Source: Methylococcaceae bacterium (GTDB lineage: Bacteria > Pseudomonadota > Gammaproteobacteria > Methylococcales > Methylomonadaceae). From it: a stretch of DNA of 33,194 bases. Positions 1 through 6,765 of this stretch are shown here, piece after piece (position 1 is the first letter of the stretch; each line of letters opens with the position of its first letter). The stretch spans positions 1 to 33,194 of the forward strand of contig CANNNV010000011.1 in assembly GCA_947506155.1 (NCBI GenBank), read 5' to 3'. The notes beneath the pieces were generated by a model that saw only the letters and a program-made list of their open reading frames with translations, was not told the origin of the DNA and did no database searches. Made by a program: the position numbers and the translations under genes.

Positions 1-149
1 CAGCGTGATCCGATCCTTTACAAGCCGCGAACTAAGGAAGCATTCGCTGGTAAGTCTTAACGACCCATTGTAATCGTAGCACTGTGTTAGCGCTTAGTCT
101 GGTCAACCTAGCTTTTACAAGCTCCGTCCTTCAGGGCGGGGTGATTGAC
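1..149 (+). mobile_element. Right end of an IS200/IS605-group (TnpB-type) element
   Basis: The sequence holds a strong subterminal stem-loop: arm 121-129 (GCTCCGTCC), loop TTCA, arm 134-142 (GGGCGGGGT), followed by GATTGAC at 143-149. This hairpin-plus-TTGAC layout is typical of the right end of IS200/IS605 elements that carry tnpB, where the same segment forms the 3' end of the guide (omega) RNA. The reading frame 1-60 is open to the left edge and ends in TAA at 58-60; it could be the TnpB C-terminus, but its 19 residues carry no diagnostic motif. The outer boundary is set at about 149 because reading from 150 rightward (on the minus strand) is recognisable BrnT sequence. The left end and most of the transposase gene lie outside the window. 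Family assignment is by structure, not by database match. Confidence 0.6.
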
Positions 150-255
150 CAATGGAATGCCAAACATCATCAAAAACTGTTATTGCTTCATCAAAAGTAA
201 CGCCATGCTTTTGAAGATTGCTCCCTGCCTTGTTTTCATTCCATTCAAATTTCAT
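115..255 (-). pseudogene. brnT: brnT toxin gene, 5' fragment cut by an IS200/IS605 end
   Basis: Starting at the ATG complementary to 253-255, the minus strand encodes MKFEWNENKAGSNLQKHG, then VTFDEAITVFDD, which is the characteristic N-terminus of BrnT/DUF497 toxins (ribonuclease-fold toxins of the BrnT-BrnA type II toxin-antitoxin system, normally about 90 residues). After about residue 35 the frame enters the IS right-end hairpin and stops at 115-117, so the catalytic fold is incomplete and the protein is almost certainly inactive. The start lies 24 bp past the leuD stop on the same strand. I see no clear Shine-Dalgarno sequence. The rest of brnT and the antitoxin gene brnA would lie beyond the IS element, to the left of the window. 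Too short for ordinary gene callers. Confidence 0.75.
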
Positions 256-279
256 GTGTTTTTGTTAAAAAACAAAAAA

Positions 280-891
280 TTAAGCCCAAAGCCAGGGATA
301 ATCCTGCTTATGCTGTTGTTCAAATTGGCCGATCTTGTCGACATGCTTCAAGGTCAAGCCGATATCATCGAGTCCGCTCAGCAGATTGCTTTTTCTAAAC
401 GGATCGATTTCAAAATTAAAGTCATTGCCAGCGGGCGTGGTGACTTGTTGATTTTCAAGGTCAACGACAAAACGCACACCTTCGTTGGCAGCAATCTCAG
501 TCATCAACTTGTCCAGCTGGGCTTTAGTGACTCTGATCGCCAAAATGCCATTTTTAAAACAATTGTTATAGAAAATATCGGCATAGCTGGTCGAAATGAT
601 GGTGTTGAAGCCATAATCGGCAATCGCCCAGGGCGCGTGTTCCCTGGATGAACCACAACCGAAATTGTCGCCAGCGACCAGGATTTTTGCATCCTTAAAC
701 TCAGGCTTGTTAAGTTCAAACTCAGGGTTAGCAGTGCCATCATCATTAAAACGCCAGTCGTGAAAAAGATGCTGACCAAAGCCACTGCGTTCCACTTTTT
801 TCAAGAACTGTTTGGGGATAATCTGATCGGTATCGACATTGCTGCGATTCATCAAGGCCGCAATGCTTTCATGTTTTTTGTACGGTTCCAT
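280..891 (-). CDS. leuD: 3-isopropylmalate dehydratase small subunit LeuD
   Basis: Small subunit of isopropylmalate isomerase, which with LeuC converts 2-isopropylmalate to 3-isopropylmalate in leucine biosynthesis. The 203-residue product starts MEPYKKHESIAALMNRSNVD, with the DTDQIIPKQF motif and the aconitase swivel-domain signature GDNFGCGSSREHAPWA. The frame is open 48 codons further upstream, but that extension lies antisense-shifted over the end of leuC and lacks family similarity, so the ATG at 889-891 is chosen; 203 residues fits the family. It lies 16 bp after leuC in the same direction, so the two are surely co-transcribed. leuB does not follow; a broken brnT does. An AT-rich dyad at 259-278 just past the stop is too weak to call a terminator. 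Confidence 0.97.
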   Translation of the reverse strand: MEPYKKHESIAALMNRSNVDTDQIIPKQFLKKVERSGFGQHLFHDWRFNDDGTANPEFELNKPEFKDAKILVAGDNFGCGSSREHAPWAIADYGFNTIISTSYADIFYNNCFKNGILAIRVTKAQLDKLMTEIAANEGVRFVVDLENQQVTTPAGNDFNFEIDPFRKSNLLSGLDDIGLTLKHVDKIGQFEQQHKQDYPWLWA

Positions 892-907
892 AGTTTTTTC
901 CGTGTCT

Positions 908-2305
908 TTATAGTTTGCGAATGTCAACAAAATGGCCGGCAGCAGCAGCAGCAGCAGCCATGGCAGGGGACACCAGATGCGTGCGTCCGCCTTTGCCTTG
1001 GCGACCTTCAAAGTTTCGGTTAGACGTCGACGCACTGCGCTGACCCTTGGTCAATTCATCGCCATTCATCGCCAGACACATCGAACAACCTGGATCGCGC
1101 CATTCCCAACCCGCTTCGATAAAGATTTTGTCCAGACCTTCATCTTCAGCCTGGTTTTTAACATGATAGGAGCCGGGGACTGCAATCGCAGTGACGCCTT
1201 GGGCAACTTTTGTGCCTTTCGCCACTTCGGCGGCGATCCTGAAATCTTCTATCCGGCCATTGGTGCAAGAGCCGATAAAAACCAGATCTATCGCAATGTC
1301 GGTGATTTTGGTATTCGGTGTCAAGCCCATGTAAGACAAGGCATTTTCGCAGGCTTGGCGTTTAATTTCATCGCTAAAACTTTCTGGAGCAGGGACAATA
1401 CCATCAACCCCAACCACTTGTTCCGGTGATGTTCCCCAGGAAACTTGCGGCGCTATATCTTCAGCCTCAAAGGTGACTATTGCGTCAAATTCCGCGCCCT
1501 CATCGGTAGGCAGGGTTTTCCAGTAAGCTAAGGCTTGATCCCAATGGGACTCGGAAGGTGCAAACTCGCGGCCTTTCAGATATTCATAAGTTTTTTCATC
1601 GGGAGCAACCAGCCCTGCCCTAGCGCCAGCTTCAATCGCCATATTGCACAAGGTCATCCGACCTTCCATCGACAGCGCTCTGATCGCCGTGCCCGTATAT
1701 TCAATCACATAGCCGGTTCCGCCTGCGGTACCAATTTTGCCGGTAATCGCCAGGGCAATATCTTTTGCCGAAGCATATTTGGATAATTCGCCATTGACGA
1801 CCACCTGCATGGTTTTGGATTTATTCTGCGGCAAAGTTTGGGTTGCCATCACATGCTCAACCTCGGACGTGCCAATACCAAAAGCCAGCGCGCCAAAAGC
1901 GCCATGAGTTGCGGTATGACTGTCGCCGCACACCACCACCATGCCGGGATGGACAAAACCATGCTCGGGCACGACCACATGAATAACCCCATTATTCGGG
2001 TTTTTCATGTCATATAGATTCAGGCCGTTCTCCAGGCAATTTTCCGCCATGGTTTCAATCTGTTTTCTGGCAATCAAATCGGCTATCGGCAGGTCGCGAT
2101 TTTTGGTTGGTACACAATGATCCATCGTGGCCAGAATGCTGTGCGGATTACGCACCTTGCGACCTGCCAAACGCAGACCTTCAAAGGCCTGCGGACTGGT
2201 GACTTCATGCATCAGATGTCGATCAACATAAAGTAACGGCGCTTGTCCCGCCTCATCAACAACCAGATGGCTGTCCCAGATTTTTTCGTACATGGTTTTT
2301 TTCAT
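908..2305 (-). CDS. leuC: 3-isopropylmalate dehydratase large subunit LeuC
   Basis: Aconitase-family large subunit of isopropylmalate isomerase (leucine pathway, cytoplasm). It is 465 residues long, essentially the family length, beginning [15 protein letters not shown]. The three cysteines that ligate the [4Fe-4S] cluster are seen as C347 (FIGSCTNGR), C407 and C410 (DPGCSMC), the same numbering as in the E. coli enzyme. The substrate-loop region [14 protein letters not shown] and the C-terminal [18 protein letters not shown] are intact. The chosen ATG (2303-2305) gives the usual N-terminus; a second ATG four codons in is less likely. It is the promoter-proximal gene of a leuC-leuD pair, with a candidate promoter at 2397-2426. 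Confidence 0.98.
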   Translation of the reverse strand: MKKTMYEKIWDSHLVVDEAGQAPLLYVDRHLMHEVTSPQAFEGLRLAGRKVRNPHSILATMDHCVPTKNRDLPIADLIARKQIETMAENCLENGLNLYDMKNPNNGVIHVVVPEHGFVHPGMVVVCGDSHTATHGAFGALAFGIGTSEVEHVMATQTLPQNKSKTMQVVVNGELSKYASAKDIALAITGKIGTAGGTGYVIEYTGTAIRALSMEGRMTLCNMAIEAGARAGLVAPDEKTYEYLKGREFAPSESHWDQALAYWKTLPTDEGAEFDAIVTFEAEDIAPQVSWGTSPEQVVGVDGIVPAPESFSDEIKRQACENALSYMGLTPNTKITDIAIDLVFIGSCTNGRIEDFRIAAEVAKGTKVAQGVTAIAVPGSYHVKNQAEDEGLDKIFIEAGWEWRDPGCSMCLAMNGDELTKGQRSASTSNRNFEGRQGKGGRTHLVSPAMAAAAAAAGHFVDIRKL

Positions 2306-2396
2306 AATATTCCAAAGCTTGCATACCGACTCTCTGCTGAGCGGATGACGTGTTACGGGGTAATCAAAAGCATAGTAGGGCTATGCATTGCTGCAT

Positions 2397-2426
2397 ATTA
2401 TCTACTAAAAGATAGCTAGTTTGCAA
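2397..2426 (-). promoter_or_regulatory. Candidate promoter of leuCD
   Basis: Read on the minus strand, TTGCAA (2421-2426) and GATAAT (2397-2402) are separated by 18 bp, a reasonable sigma-70 type -35/-10 pair, pointing at leuC with a leader of about 85 bases. The leader contains a small stem GCATAG/CTATGC (2370-2375 with 2381-2386). I did not find an obvious leucine-rich leader peptide. Prediction by eye only. Confidence 0.4.
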
Positions 2427-2461
2427 TTTGGTGGTGCCAGGAAGTCTTTAAAACAGACGTT

Positions 2462-2501
2462 GCTGCAACGCTATCCTTGATCGGCGTATAGCGTTTGCAG
2501 C
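2462..2501. other. Large stem-loop between leuC and the NlpE-like gene
   Basis: GCTGCAACGCTAT (2462-2474) pairs with ATAGCGTTTGCAGC (2488-2501), 13 bp with a single bulged T and a 13-base loop. There is no T-run on either side, so it is not a classical terminator. It sits about 50 bp upstream of the plus-strand start at 2550 and about 160 bp upstream of leuC on the other strand. It could be a 5'-UTR structure, an operator, or a solitary copy of a dispersed palindromic repeat. Confidence 0.55.
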
Positions 2502-2549
2502 GCTTTATCTGTAAAATTAATCAAACAATTTTTTAAAAGAGGAACTTAT

Positions 2550-3086
2550 ATGCAAGTATTAAAAAAACCATTAAAACAACATCTGACTTTGATTTTTTTC
2601 AGTATGCTGCTTTCAGCTGCATATCCGGTCATGGCGCAAACTGATCTCGAAGCTGAAGAAAATTTCCTTAGAGCACGTATAAAAGGCCATCAGCAAGAAA
2701 CAGATCACTCCGCTCATGTAACTCCTACAGATAAAAGCCTAGAATTTCATGGTATTTTTTATGGCTTTCTGCCCTGCAACGATTGCAATGGGATTAAAGC
2801 CACACTGTCTTTAAAGCAAAACAACAATTATCTGTTAGTCACTCAACCTGCCAGAGAATCATCAAAGGAATTTTATGAAAAAGGAAAATACAGCTGGAAT
2901 GACCAAAATAATACCGTTGTTTTAACACCGCGTGAGAATCTACCCACACGGCAATATCATATCGGAAATGAAGGCACACTGACCCAACTTAACAGTGATG
3001 GAACGAAGATAGCCGGTGACTCAACGGATCGCTATATTTTGCGTAGAAGCGACACGGTAAAATCACGGGAAGTTCATATTCACTAG
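2550..3086 (+). CDS. Secreted protein with an NlpE N-terminal-type domain
   Basis: 178 residues. A signal peptide (basic MQVLKKPLKQ, hydrophobic core to about residue 27, cleavage after VMA at 29) directs it to the periplasm; there is no lipobox cysteine, unlike E. coli NlpE, which is an outer-membrane lipoprotein. Residues ~66-167 carry the NlpE-type beta-barrel signature FHGIFYGFLPCNDCNGIKA, with the CxxC pair at C76 and C79, then TLSLKQNNNYLL. NlpE proteins sense envelope or copper stress and lipoprotein-sorting faults; whether this shorter, apparently soluble protein does so is unknown. A good Shine-Dalgarno (AGAGGAA) precedes the ATG. Its stop is 1 bp from the stop of the convergent apt gene, with no terminator between. 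The large stem-loop at 2462-2501 lies in its leader. Confidence 0.75.
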   Translation: MQVLKKPLKQHLTLIFFSMLLSAAYPVMAQTDLEAEENFLRARIKGHQQETDHSAHVTPTDKSLEFHGIFYGFLPCNDCNGIKATLSLKQNNNYLLVTQPARESSKEFYEKGKYSWNDQNNTVVLTPRENLPTRQYHIGNEGTLTQLNSDGTKIAGDSTDRYILRRSDTVKSREVHIH

Positions 3087-3087
3087 A

Positions 3088-3603
3088 TTAGTAATGCAAT
3101 AAAGAATGGACTTGGTAATTGCTCAGTTTATCCCTGCCCGCCAGAAAATCCAGCTCCACCACAAAGGCACAGGCTTCAACTTTTGCACCCAGTTGTTCAA
3201 CTAATTCACAACTGGCTTTTGCCGTTCCACCGGTGGCCAGTAGATCATCAATCAACAAAACACGGTCGTGCTTATCAAAGGCGTCGATATGCACCTCCAG
3301 TGTTGCTGAACCATATTCAAGGTCATACGACACACTTTGTACGTCATATGGTAGTTTCCCCGGCTTTCTTAATGGCACAAAGGGTAGGCCTAATTCCCAG
3401 GCGACCAGAGAGCCGAAAATAAAACCACGCGCTTCCATGCCGGCAACAACGTTAATATTTCTGCCTAGAAAAGGTTGCAGTAATTGATGGACCGCAAGTC
3501 TTAATGTGGCGGGGTCTTTTACCAGTGGCGTAATATCCTTGAACACAATGCCGGGTTTAGGAAAGTCAGGGATATCGCGGATTTTATCTCGTAATCTGTG
3601 CAT
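3088..3603 (-). CDS. apt: Adenine phosphoribosyltransferase Apt
   Basis: Purine salvage enzyme: adenine + PRPP to AMP + PPi, cytoplasmic. The 171-residue product matches the usual length of short Apt proteins. It has the N-terminal IPDFPKPGIVFKDITPL signature, the flexible-loop region RKPGKLPYD, and the PRPP-binding motif VLLIDDLLATGGTA. The ATG complementary to 3601-3603 gives the standard start MHRLRDKIRDIPDFP. It stands alone on the minus strand, tail-to-tail with the NlpE-like gene (1 bp between stops) and divergent from zapE. The 108-bp region 3604-3711 must hold both its promoter and that of zapE; an A/T-rich palindrome (GAAAAAGTGCTTTTT, 3630-3643) lies there, but I cannot assign a clear -10/-35. 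Confidence 0.97.
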   Translation of the reverse strand: MHRLRDKIRDIPDFPKPGIVFKDITPLVKDPATLRLAVHQLLQPFLGRNINVVAGMEARGFIFGSLVAWELGLPFVPLRKPGKLPYDVQSVSYDLEYGSATLEVHIDAFDKHDRVLLIDDLLATGGTAKASCELVEQLGAKVEACAFVVELDFLAGRDKLSNYQVHSLLHY

Positions 3604-3711
3604 GAATTTGTATTGTTACTGGCCAGAAGAAAAAGTGCTTTTTATTCTAGCATTAATAAGGCTTTGTACGCCAAGACTGTGCTCACCGGGATTTCAAAAT
3701 AAATACCAATC

Positions 3712-4926
3712 ATGCTGAAAAAAAACTTTCAACAAGCCTCCGTAGAACAATCTCAAGCTATATCCGACCTACTGGAAAAACAATATAAGCATCTGGTAAC
3801 TCAAGGTCAGCTTCAATACGAAGAAAATCAACTCATCGTGCTGAGGCAACTACAGACCCTGCTCGATAATCTGCGTTTGGCTGTCGAATATAAACAAAAA
3901 TCAAGCTGGCATAAACTTTTGATGCCTAAGATCAGAGTGCCGCAAAGCCTGTATCTATTTGGCCATGTAGGTCGTGGCAAGTCGATGTTAATGGATTTGT
4001 TTTTTGAGGCCTGTCCGATTAGCCAAAAAAGACGCGTACATTTTCATGCGTTCATGCTTGAAGTTCATGCGTACATCCATCAATGGCGGCAGCAACAGAA
4101 TACTGATGCGATTTCGGCCTTGGCGAAACATATTGGAGCTTCAGATCAGCTGCTTTGCTTTGACGAGTTCCATGTCTCCGACATAGCGGATGCGATGTTA
4201 TTAATGCGCTTGTTCGGCAAACTGTTCGATTTGGGACTGGTTGTTGTGATGACGTCCAATTGCCATCCCAATCAACTCTATCTTGATGGCTTGCAGCGGG
4301 AGTTGTTCCTGCCTTTTATCGGACTTCTGCAAGAAAAGGTCAGTATTATTGAGCTGATAGCAAAGCAGGATTATCGGCTCAGTCATTTACAGGCACTGAA
4401 GACGACCTATTACTATCCTCTGGATGAACAGGCGGCAACATTTATACGACAAAGTTATAATGAATTGACGCATTTTTCTTCATTGAAACCCGGTGTTCTG
4501 GAGGTATTAGGCAGGAAAGTAGTTTTGTCTGCGCTTTGGGGCAATGTGGCTTTGACCAGCTTTGATCAACTGTGTGTAGATGCTTTGGGGTCTGCCGATT
4601 ATCTGGAGCTTAGCAGCCGAGTTGATATTGTGATATTGGCGAACATTCCCAAGCTAACCCAGGAGAAATTCAATGAGGCCAAACGCTTTATAACCTTAAT
4701 AGATGCGCTATATGAGCATAAAATAAAGCTGATCTGCTCCGCCGAAGTGCCCATAACCGAACTCTACACCGATGATTCAGGTTTTTTTGAATTTGAGCGT
4801 ACCGTATCGAGATTAATCGAGATGCAGTCAGAAAGTTATTTGTGTATTGCTCATCGAAGTAAGAGCGCAGAGCATTTTAGTACGCCACCTTGCGTTAAAT
4901 TATCTAAAAACCTGCGAACGCGATAA
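3712..4926 (+). CDS. zapE: ZapE-type AFG1-family ATPase (cell division)
   Basis: 404 residues of the AFG1/ZapE family of P-loop ATPases; in E. coli ZapE joins the divisome and modulates the FtsZ ring late in division and under low oxygen. Visible motifs are the Walker A GHVGRGKS at 84-91 and Walker B LLCFDEFHVSDIADAM (D151, E152), followed by VVVMTSNCHPNQLY (sensor region) and the family stretch GLQRELFLPFI. The C-terminal RTVSRLIEMQSESYL is the usual family ending. At 404 residues it is somewhat longer than the E. coli protein, mainly by the tail SKSAEHFSTPPC. The ATG at 3712 lacks a good Shine-Dalgarno, but no better start is seen. A short CCCC-TCA-GGGG hairpin (4931-4941) after the stop is a weak terminator candidate before fnr. 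Confidence 0.88.
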   Translation: MLKKNFQQASVEQSQAISDLLEKQYKHLVTQGQLQYEENQLIVLRQLQTLLDNLRLAVEYKQKSSWHKLLMPKIRVPQSLYLFGHVGRGKSMLMDLFFEACPISQKRRVHFHAFMLEVHAYIHQWRQQQNTDAISALAKHIGASDQLLCFDEFHVSDIADAMLLMRLFGKLFDLGLVVVMTSNCHPNQLYLDGLQRELFLPFIGLLQEKVSIIELIAKQDYRLSHLQALKTTYYYPLDEQAATFIRQSYNELTHFSSLKPGVLEVLGRKVVLSALWGNVALTSFDQLCVDALGSADYLELSSRVDIVILANIPKLTQEKFNEAKRFITLIDALYEHKIKLICSAEVPITELYTDDSGFFEFERTVSRLIEMQSESYLCIAHRSKSAEHFSTPPCVKLSKNLRTR

Positions 4927-5008
4927 CATACCCCTCAGGGGTTTCGGATTACGCAGGTCATCCCGATCTAATTTTGGCTTCAAACCCTAATCCAAAAGGC
5001 TAAATACG

Positions 5009-5746
5009 ATGGGACTCAGCTTGCCACAACCTTCATGCTCAAATTGCAGAATATCTGATTTATGCCTACCTTACGGACTTCATATAAATGAAGTAGAGCA
5101 ACTTGCACTGATTATAAAAAACAAACGGCCTTTACGAATTGATGAGCTTTTGTATTCACGGGATACCGAATGTTTAAATTTATATGCGGTTAAATCAGGA
5201 TCTTTTCGGGGTTTTATCACAAATACTGAAGGTGTCGAGCAAACCATAGGCTTTTATCTGCCCGGCGAATTAATGGGCTTGGATGCTTTATTGCATGGAC
5301 GATTCAGCTGTTCTGTTGTTGCGCTGGAAACTTCATCAGTCTGCGAATTGCCTTTAGCGCGTCTAAATGAGTTATGCGTTGAGCTACCTAGTCTCCAATA
5401 TCAAATGATGCGAATTTTAAGCAAAGAAATTACCTCAGATCATGACCAGATGTTATTGCTCGGACGTAGTTCGGCAAAAGAAAGAATGTTAATGTTTTTG
5501 TTGATGCTGTCAAAACGATACGGGGCACTCGGCTTTTCAACTACTGAGTTCAACTTGAGCATGCGTCGCCAGGATATTGCTAATTTTCTGGGACTTAGCA
5601 ATGAAACCATCAGTCGCCAACTCACTGAACTTTCTAAGGCGGGAGTTATTGCGGTCAAACAGCGTGGTATCCGAATTATTGATCTCAATTTATTGAAGTC
5701 AATTGTCGAACCTTGTTATGCACATCCTATATCTTGCCCTGCTTAA
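5009..5746 (+). CDS. fnr: FNR/Anr-type oxygen-sensing transcriptional regulator
   Basis: 245-residue CRP/FNR-family regulator. The N-terminal cysteines C10, C13 and C19 plus C112 have spacing C-x2-C-x5-C-x92-C, identical to C20/C23/C29/C122 of E. coli FNR, so it should hold an oxygen-labile [4Fe-4S] cluster that promotes dimerisation and DNA binding without oxygen. The cyclic-nucleotide-like barrel covers ~30-150 (GFYLPGELMGLDAL), then the dimer helix and the C-terminal helix-turn-helix with recognition helix LSNETISRQLTEL, whose E, S and R match the residues that read the TTGAT half-site. This predicts recognition of TTGAT-N4-ATCAA, and such a site lies about 310 bp downstream. The protein has no C-terminal domain beyond the wHTH. 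It is separated from zapE by 82 bp. Confidence 0.93.
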   Translation: MGLSLPQPSCSNCRISDLCLPYGLHINEVEQLALIIKNKRPLRIDELLYSRDTECLNLYAVKSGSFRGFITNTEGVEQTIGFYLPGELMGLDALLHGRFSCSVVALETSSVCELPLARLNELCVELPSLQYQMMRILSKEITSDHDQMLLLGRSSAKERMLMFLLMLSKRYGALGFSTTEFNLSMRRQDIANFLGLSNETISRQLTELSKAGVIAVKQRGIRIIDLNLLKSIVEPCYAHPISCPA

Positions 5747-5814
5747 CAGGCTTGAGCCGATGTTATCGTGTATTATTTGCACGTATATCATCAACTCAAT
5801 TGCTTAAAAAGTAC

Positions 5815-5937
5815 TTATTTCATAGATGTTTGCGTTGAATTTGTCGTTGCGGGTTTGCTAGGGCCTTTCCCTGAATCACATGCTGCAAGGGTTACCATAG
5901 CGACAACTAACAATAATACTTGGCTAACAATTTTCAT
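5815..5937 (-). CDS. Small lipoprotein (40 residues), unrecognised family
   Basis: On the minus strand from the ATG complementary to 5935-5937 a 40-codon frame encodes MKIVSQVLLLVVAMVTLAAC, then DSGKGPSKPATTNSTQTSMK and TAA. It is a textbook lipoprotein: short basic n-region, hydrophobic core, lipobox LAAC with the modifiable Cys at 20, then a Ser/Thr/Pro-rich tail. The mature form would be 21 residues. Asp follows the Cys, which in E. coli tends to retain lipoproteins in the inner membrane. A modest Shine-Dalgarno (GAGAAAAG) precedes the start. A perfect FNR box lies 123-136 bp upstream, with a stem-loop (6011-6027) between. A 64-codon frame on the opposite strand (5768-5962) is probably only its shadow. 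Function unknown. Confidence 0.7.
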   Translation of the reverse strand: MKIVSQVLLLVVAMVTLAACDSGKGPSKPATTNSTQTSMK

Positions 5938-6059
5938 AGACTTTTCTCGGTTATTTATTTGAATATACGGTTGCTACTAGCCGTTAAGTTAGGCTAGAAG
6001 CAGACCTTTTTTTCCCTTGGAGGGAAAGGCTATTTTTACATTAATACCCGAACTTAATA

Positions 6060-6073
6060 TTGATTCAGATCAA
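6060..6073. promoter_or_regulatory. Perfect FNR box TTGAT-N4-ATCAA
   Basis: TTGATTCAGATCAA matches the FNR/Anr consensus at all ten defined positions. It lies in the region between the small lipoprotein gene (minus, start 5937) and the DUF2780 gene (plus, start 6175). For the minus strand, a -10-like TAAAAA complementary to 6033-6038 lies about 31 bp from the box centre, the spacing of class II activation (box near -41.5). For the plus strand, TATAAA at 6113-6118 would put the box near -60, the class I position. Either or both genes could be controlled. Since the fnr gene is about 300 bp away, local wiring is likely. The region also holds CTAGCC/GGCTAG (5977-5997) and TTTCCCT/AGGGAAA (6011-6027) stem-loops. 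Confidence 0.75.
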
Positions 6074-6174
6074 TAACCTCACTTAAAACTACAATCGGAC
6101 TTCAAATAGCACTATAAACTGCACCCAGTACTATCGACTGCTTAATCCATATTTAAATTTACTGAGAGAAAATT

Positions 6175-6723
6175 ATGCAACAAAAAAAAATTTTGGCGTA
6201 TTGCGTGTCGATGTTGTTTTCGATGGCACTGGTCAGCAATGCCGAGGCTATCAATTTAAAAGATATGCTTAATGTGGTTGGTCAGGCAAATAATTCAGTA
6301 TCCGCATTACAGCCCACTGTTCCTGTACAAACAGGCAGCTTGATCGAGTTATTGGTAAAAAAGACAGGCGCAACCGGAAATCAGGCTCAAGCGGGCGCGG
6401 GGGCTTTGTTTCAGATTGCTAAAGCCAAAATGCAGGGAGATTTGTTTGCTAAATTGGAGCAGTCGGTTCCGGGTATGCAGGGCATGCTAGGTGCTGCACC
6501 GGTTTTATCGCAACAAAATGGTTTGGTAGGGCGCTTGTCCTCAATGGCAGGCGCTTCGGGTGGAACAGCGGGGACTTTAATTTCAGCCGCCTCTTCTTTC
6601 CAGCAGCTGGGCATGTCGCCTGCGATGGTGCAACAGTTTGTCCCTCTGGTGATTTCTTATGTCAAAAATCAAGGCAATGATGCGTTGGTCAATAGTTTAA
6701 GCACCGCATTAATAGGACGTTGA
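6175..6723 (+). CDS. Secreted DUF2780 (VcgC/VcgE-like) protein
   Basis: 182 residues. Signal peptide MQQKKILAYCVSMLFSMALV, with predicted cleavage after AEA at residue 25, so the mature protein is periplasmic or secreted. The mature part is low in aromatic residues and rich in Ala, Gly, Gln, Ser and Met, with the pattern SLIELLVKKTGATGNQAQAG and LFQIAKAKM near the middle and SFQQLGMSPAMVQQFVPLVI near the end; this resembles the DUF2780 family, of unknown function. Start supported by GAGAGAAAAT before the ATG. The FNR box 100 bp upstream suggests oxygen-responsive expression. It converges with the mltD-like gene across 42 bp containing a stem-loop. Family assignment is by recollection of pattern, not alignment. 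Confidence 0.7.
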   Translation: MQQKKILAYCVSMLFSMALVSNAEAINLKDMLNVVGQANNSVSALQPTVPVQTGSLIELLVKKTGATGNQAQAGAGALFQIAKAKMQGDLFAKLEQSVPGMQGMLGAAPVLSQQNGLVGRLSSMAGASGGTAGTLISAASSFQQLGMSPAMVQQFVPLVISYVKNQGNDALVNSLSTALIGR

Positions 6724-6729
6724 CTTAGA

Positions 6730-6758
6730 GTTGCCCGATTAACCACAACTTGGGCAAC
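6730..6758. terminator. Stem-loop between convergent genes
   Basis: GTTGCCC (6730-6736) pairs with GGGCAAC (6752-6758) around a 15-base loop, between the stops of the DUF2780 gene (6723) and the mltD-like gene (6766). Neither strand has a T-run after it, so it may act with Rho or as an mRNA 3'-end stabiliser rather than as a strict intrinsic terminator. Confidence 0.35.
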
Positions 6759-6765
6759 AGTTATC

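Noticed and set aside
145-651. Long plus-strand frame opposite leuD
   Set aside because: It runs antisense to well-conserved leuD and the brnT fragment, and has no family features.
959-1035. Extended N-terminus of the leuD frame with a hydrophobic stretch resembling a signal peptide
   Set aside because: The stretch is the out-of-frame reading of the alanine-rich end of leuC; LeuD is cytoplasmic and starts at 891.
5768-5962. 64-codon plus-strand frame after fnr
   Set aside because: No family pattern or ribosome site; the opposite strand holds a convincing lipoprotein gene, so this is most likely its shadow.
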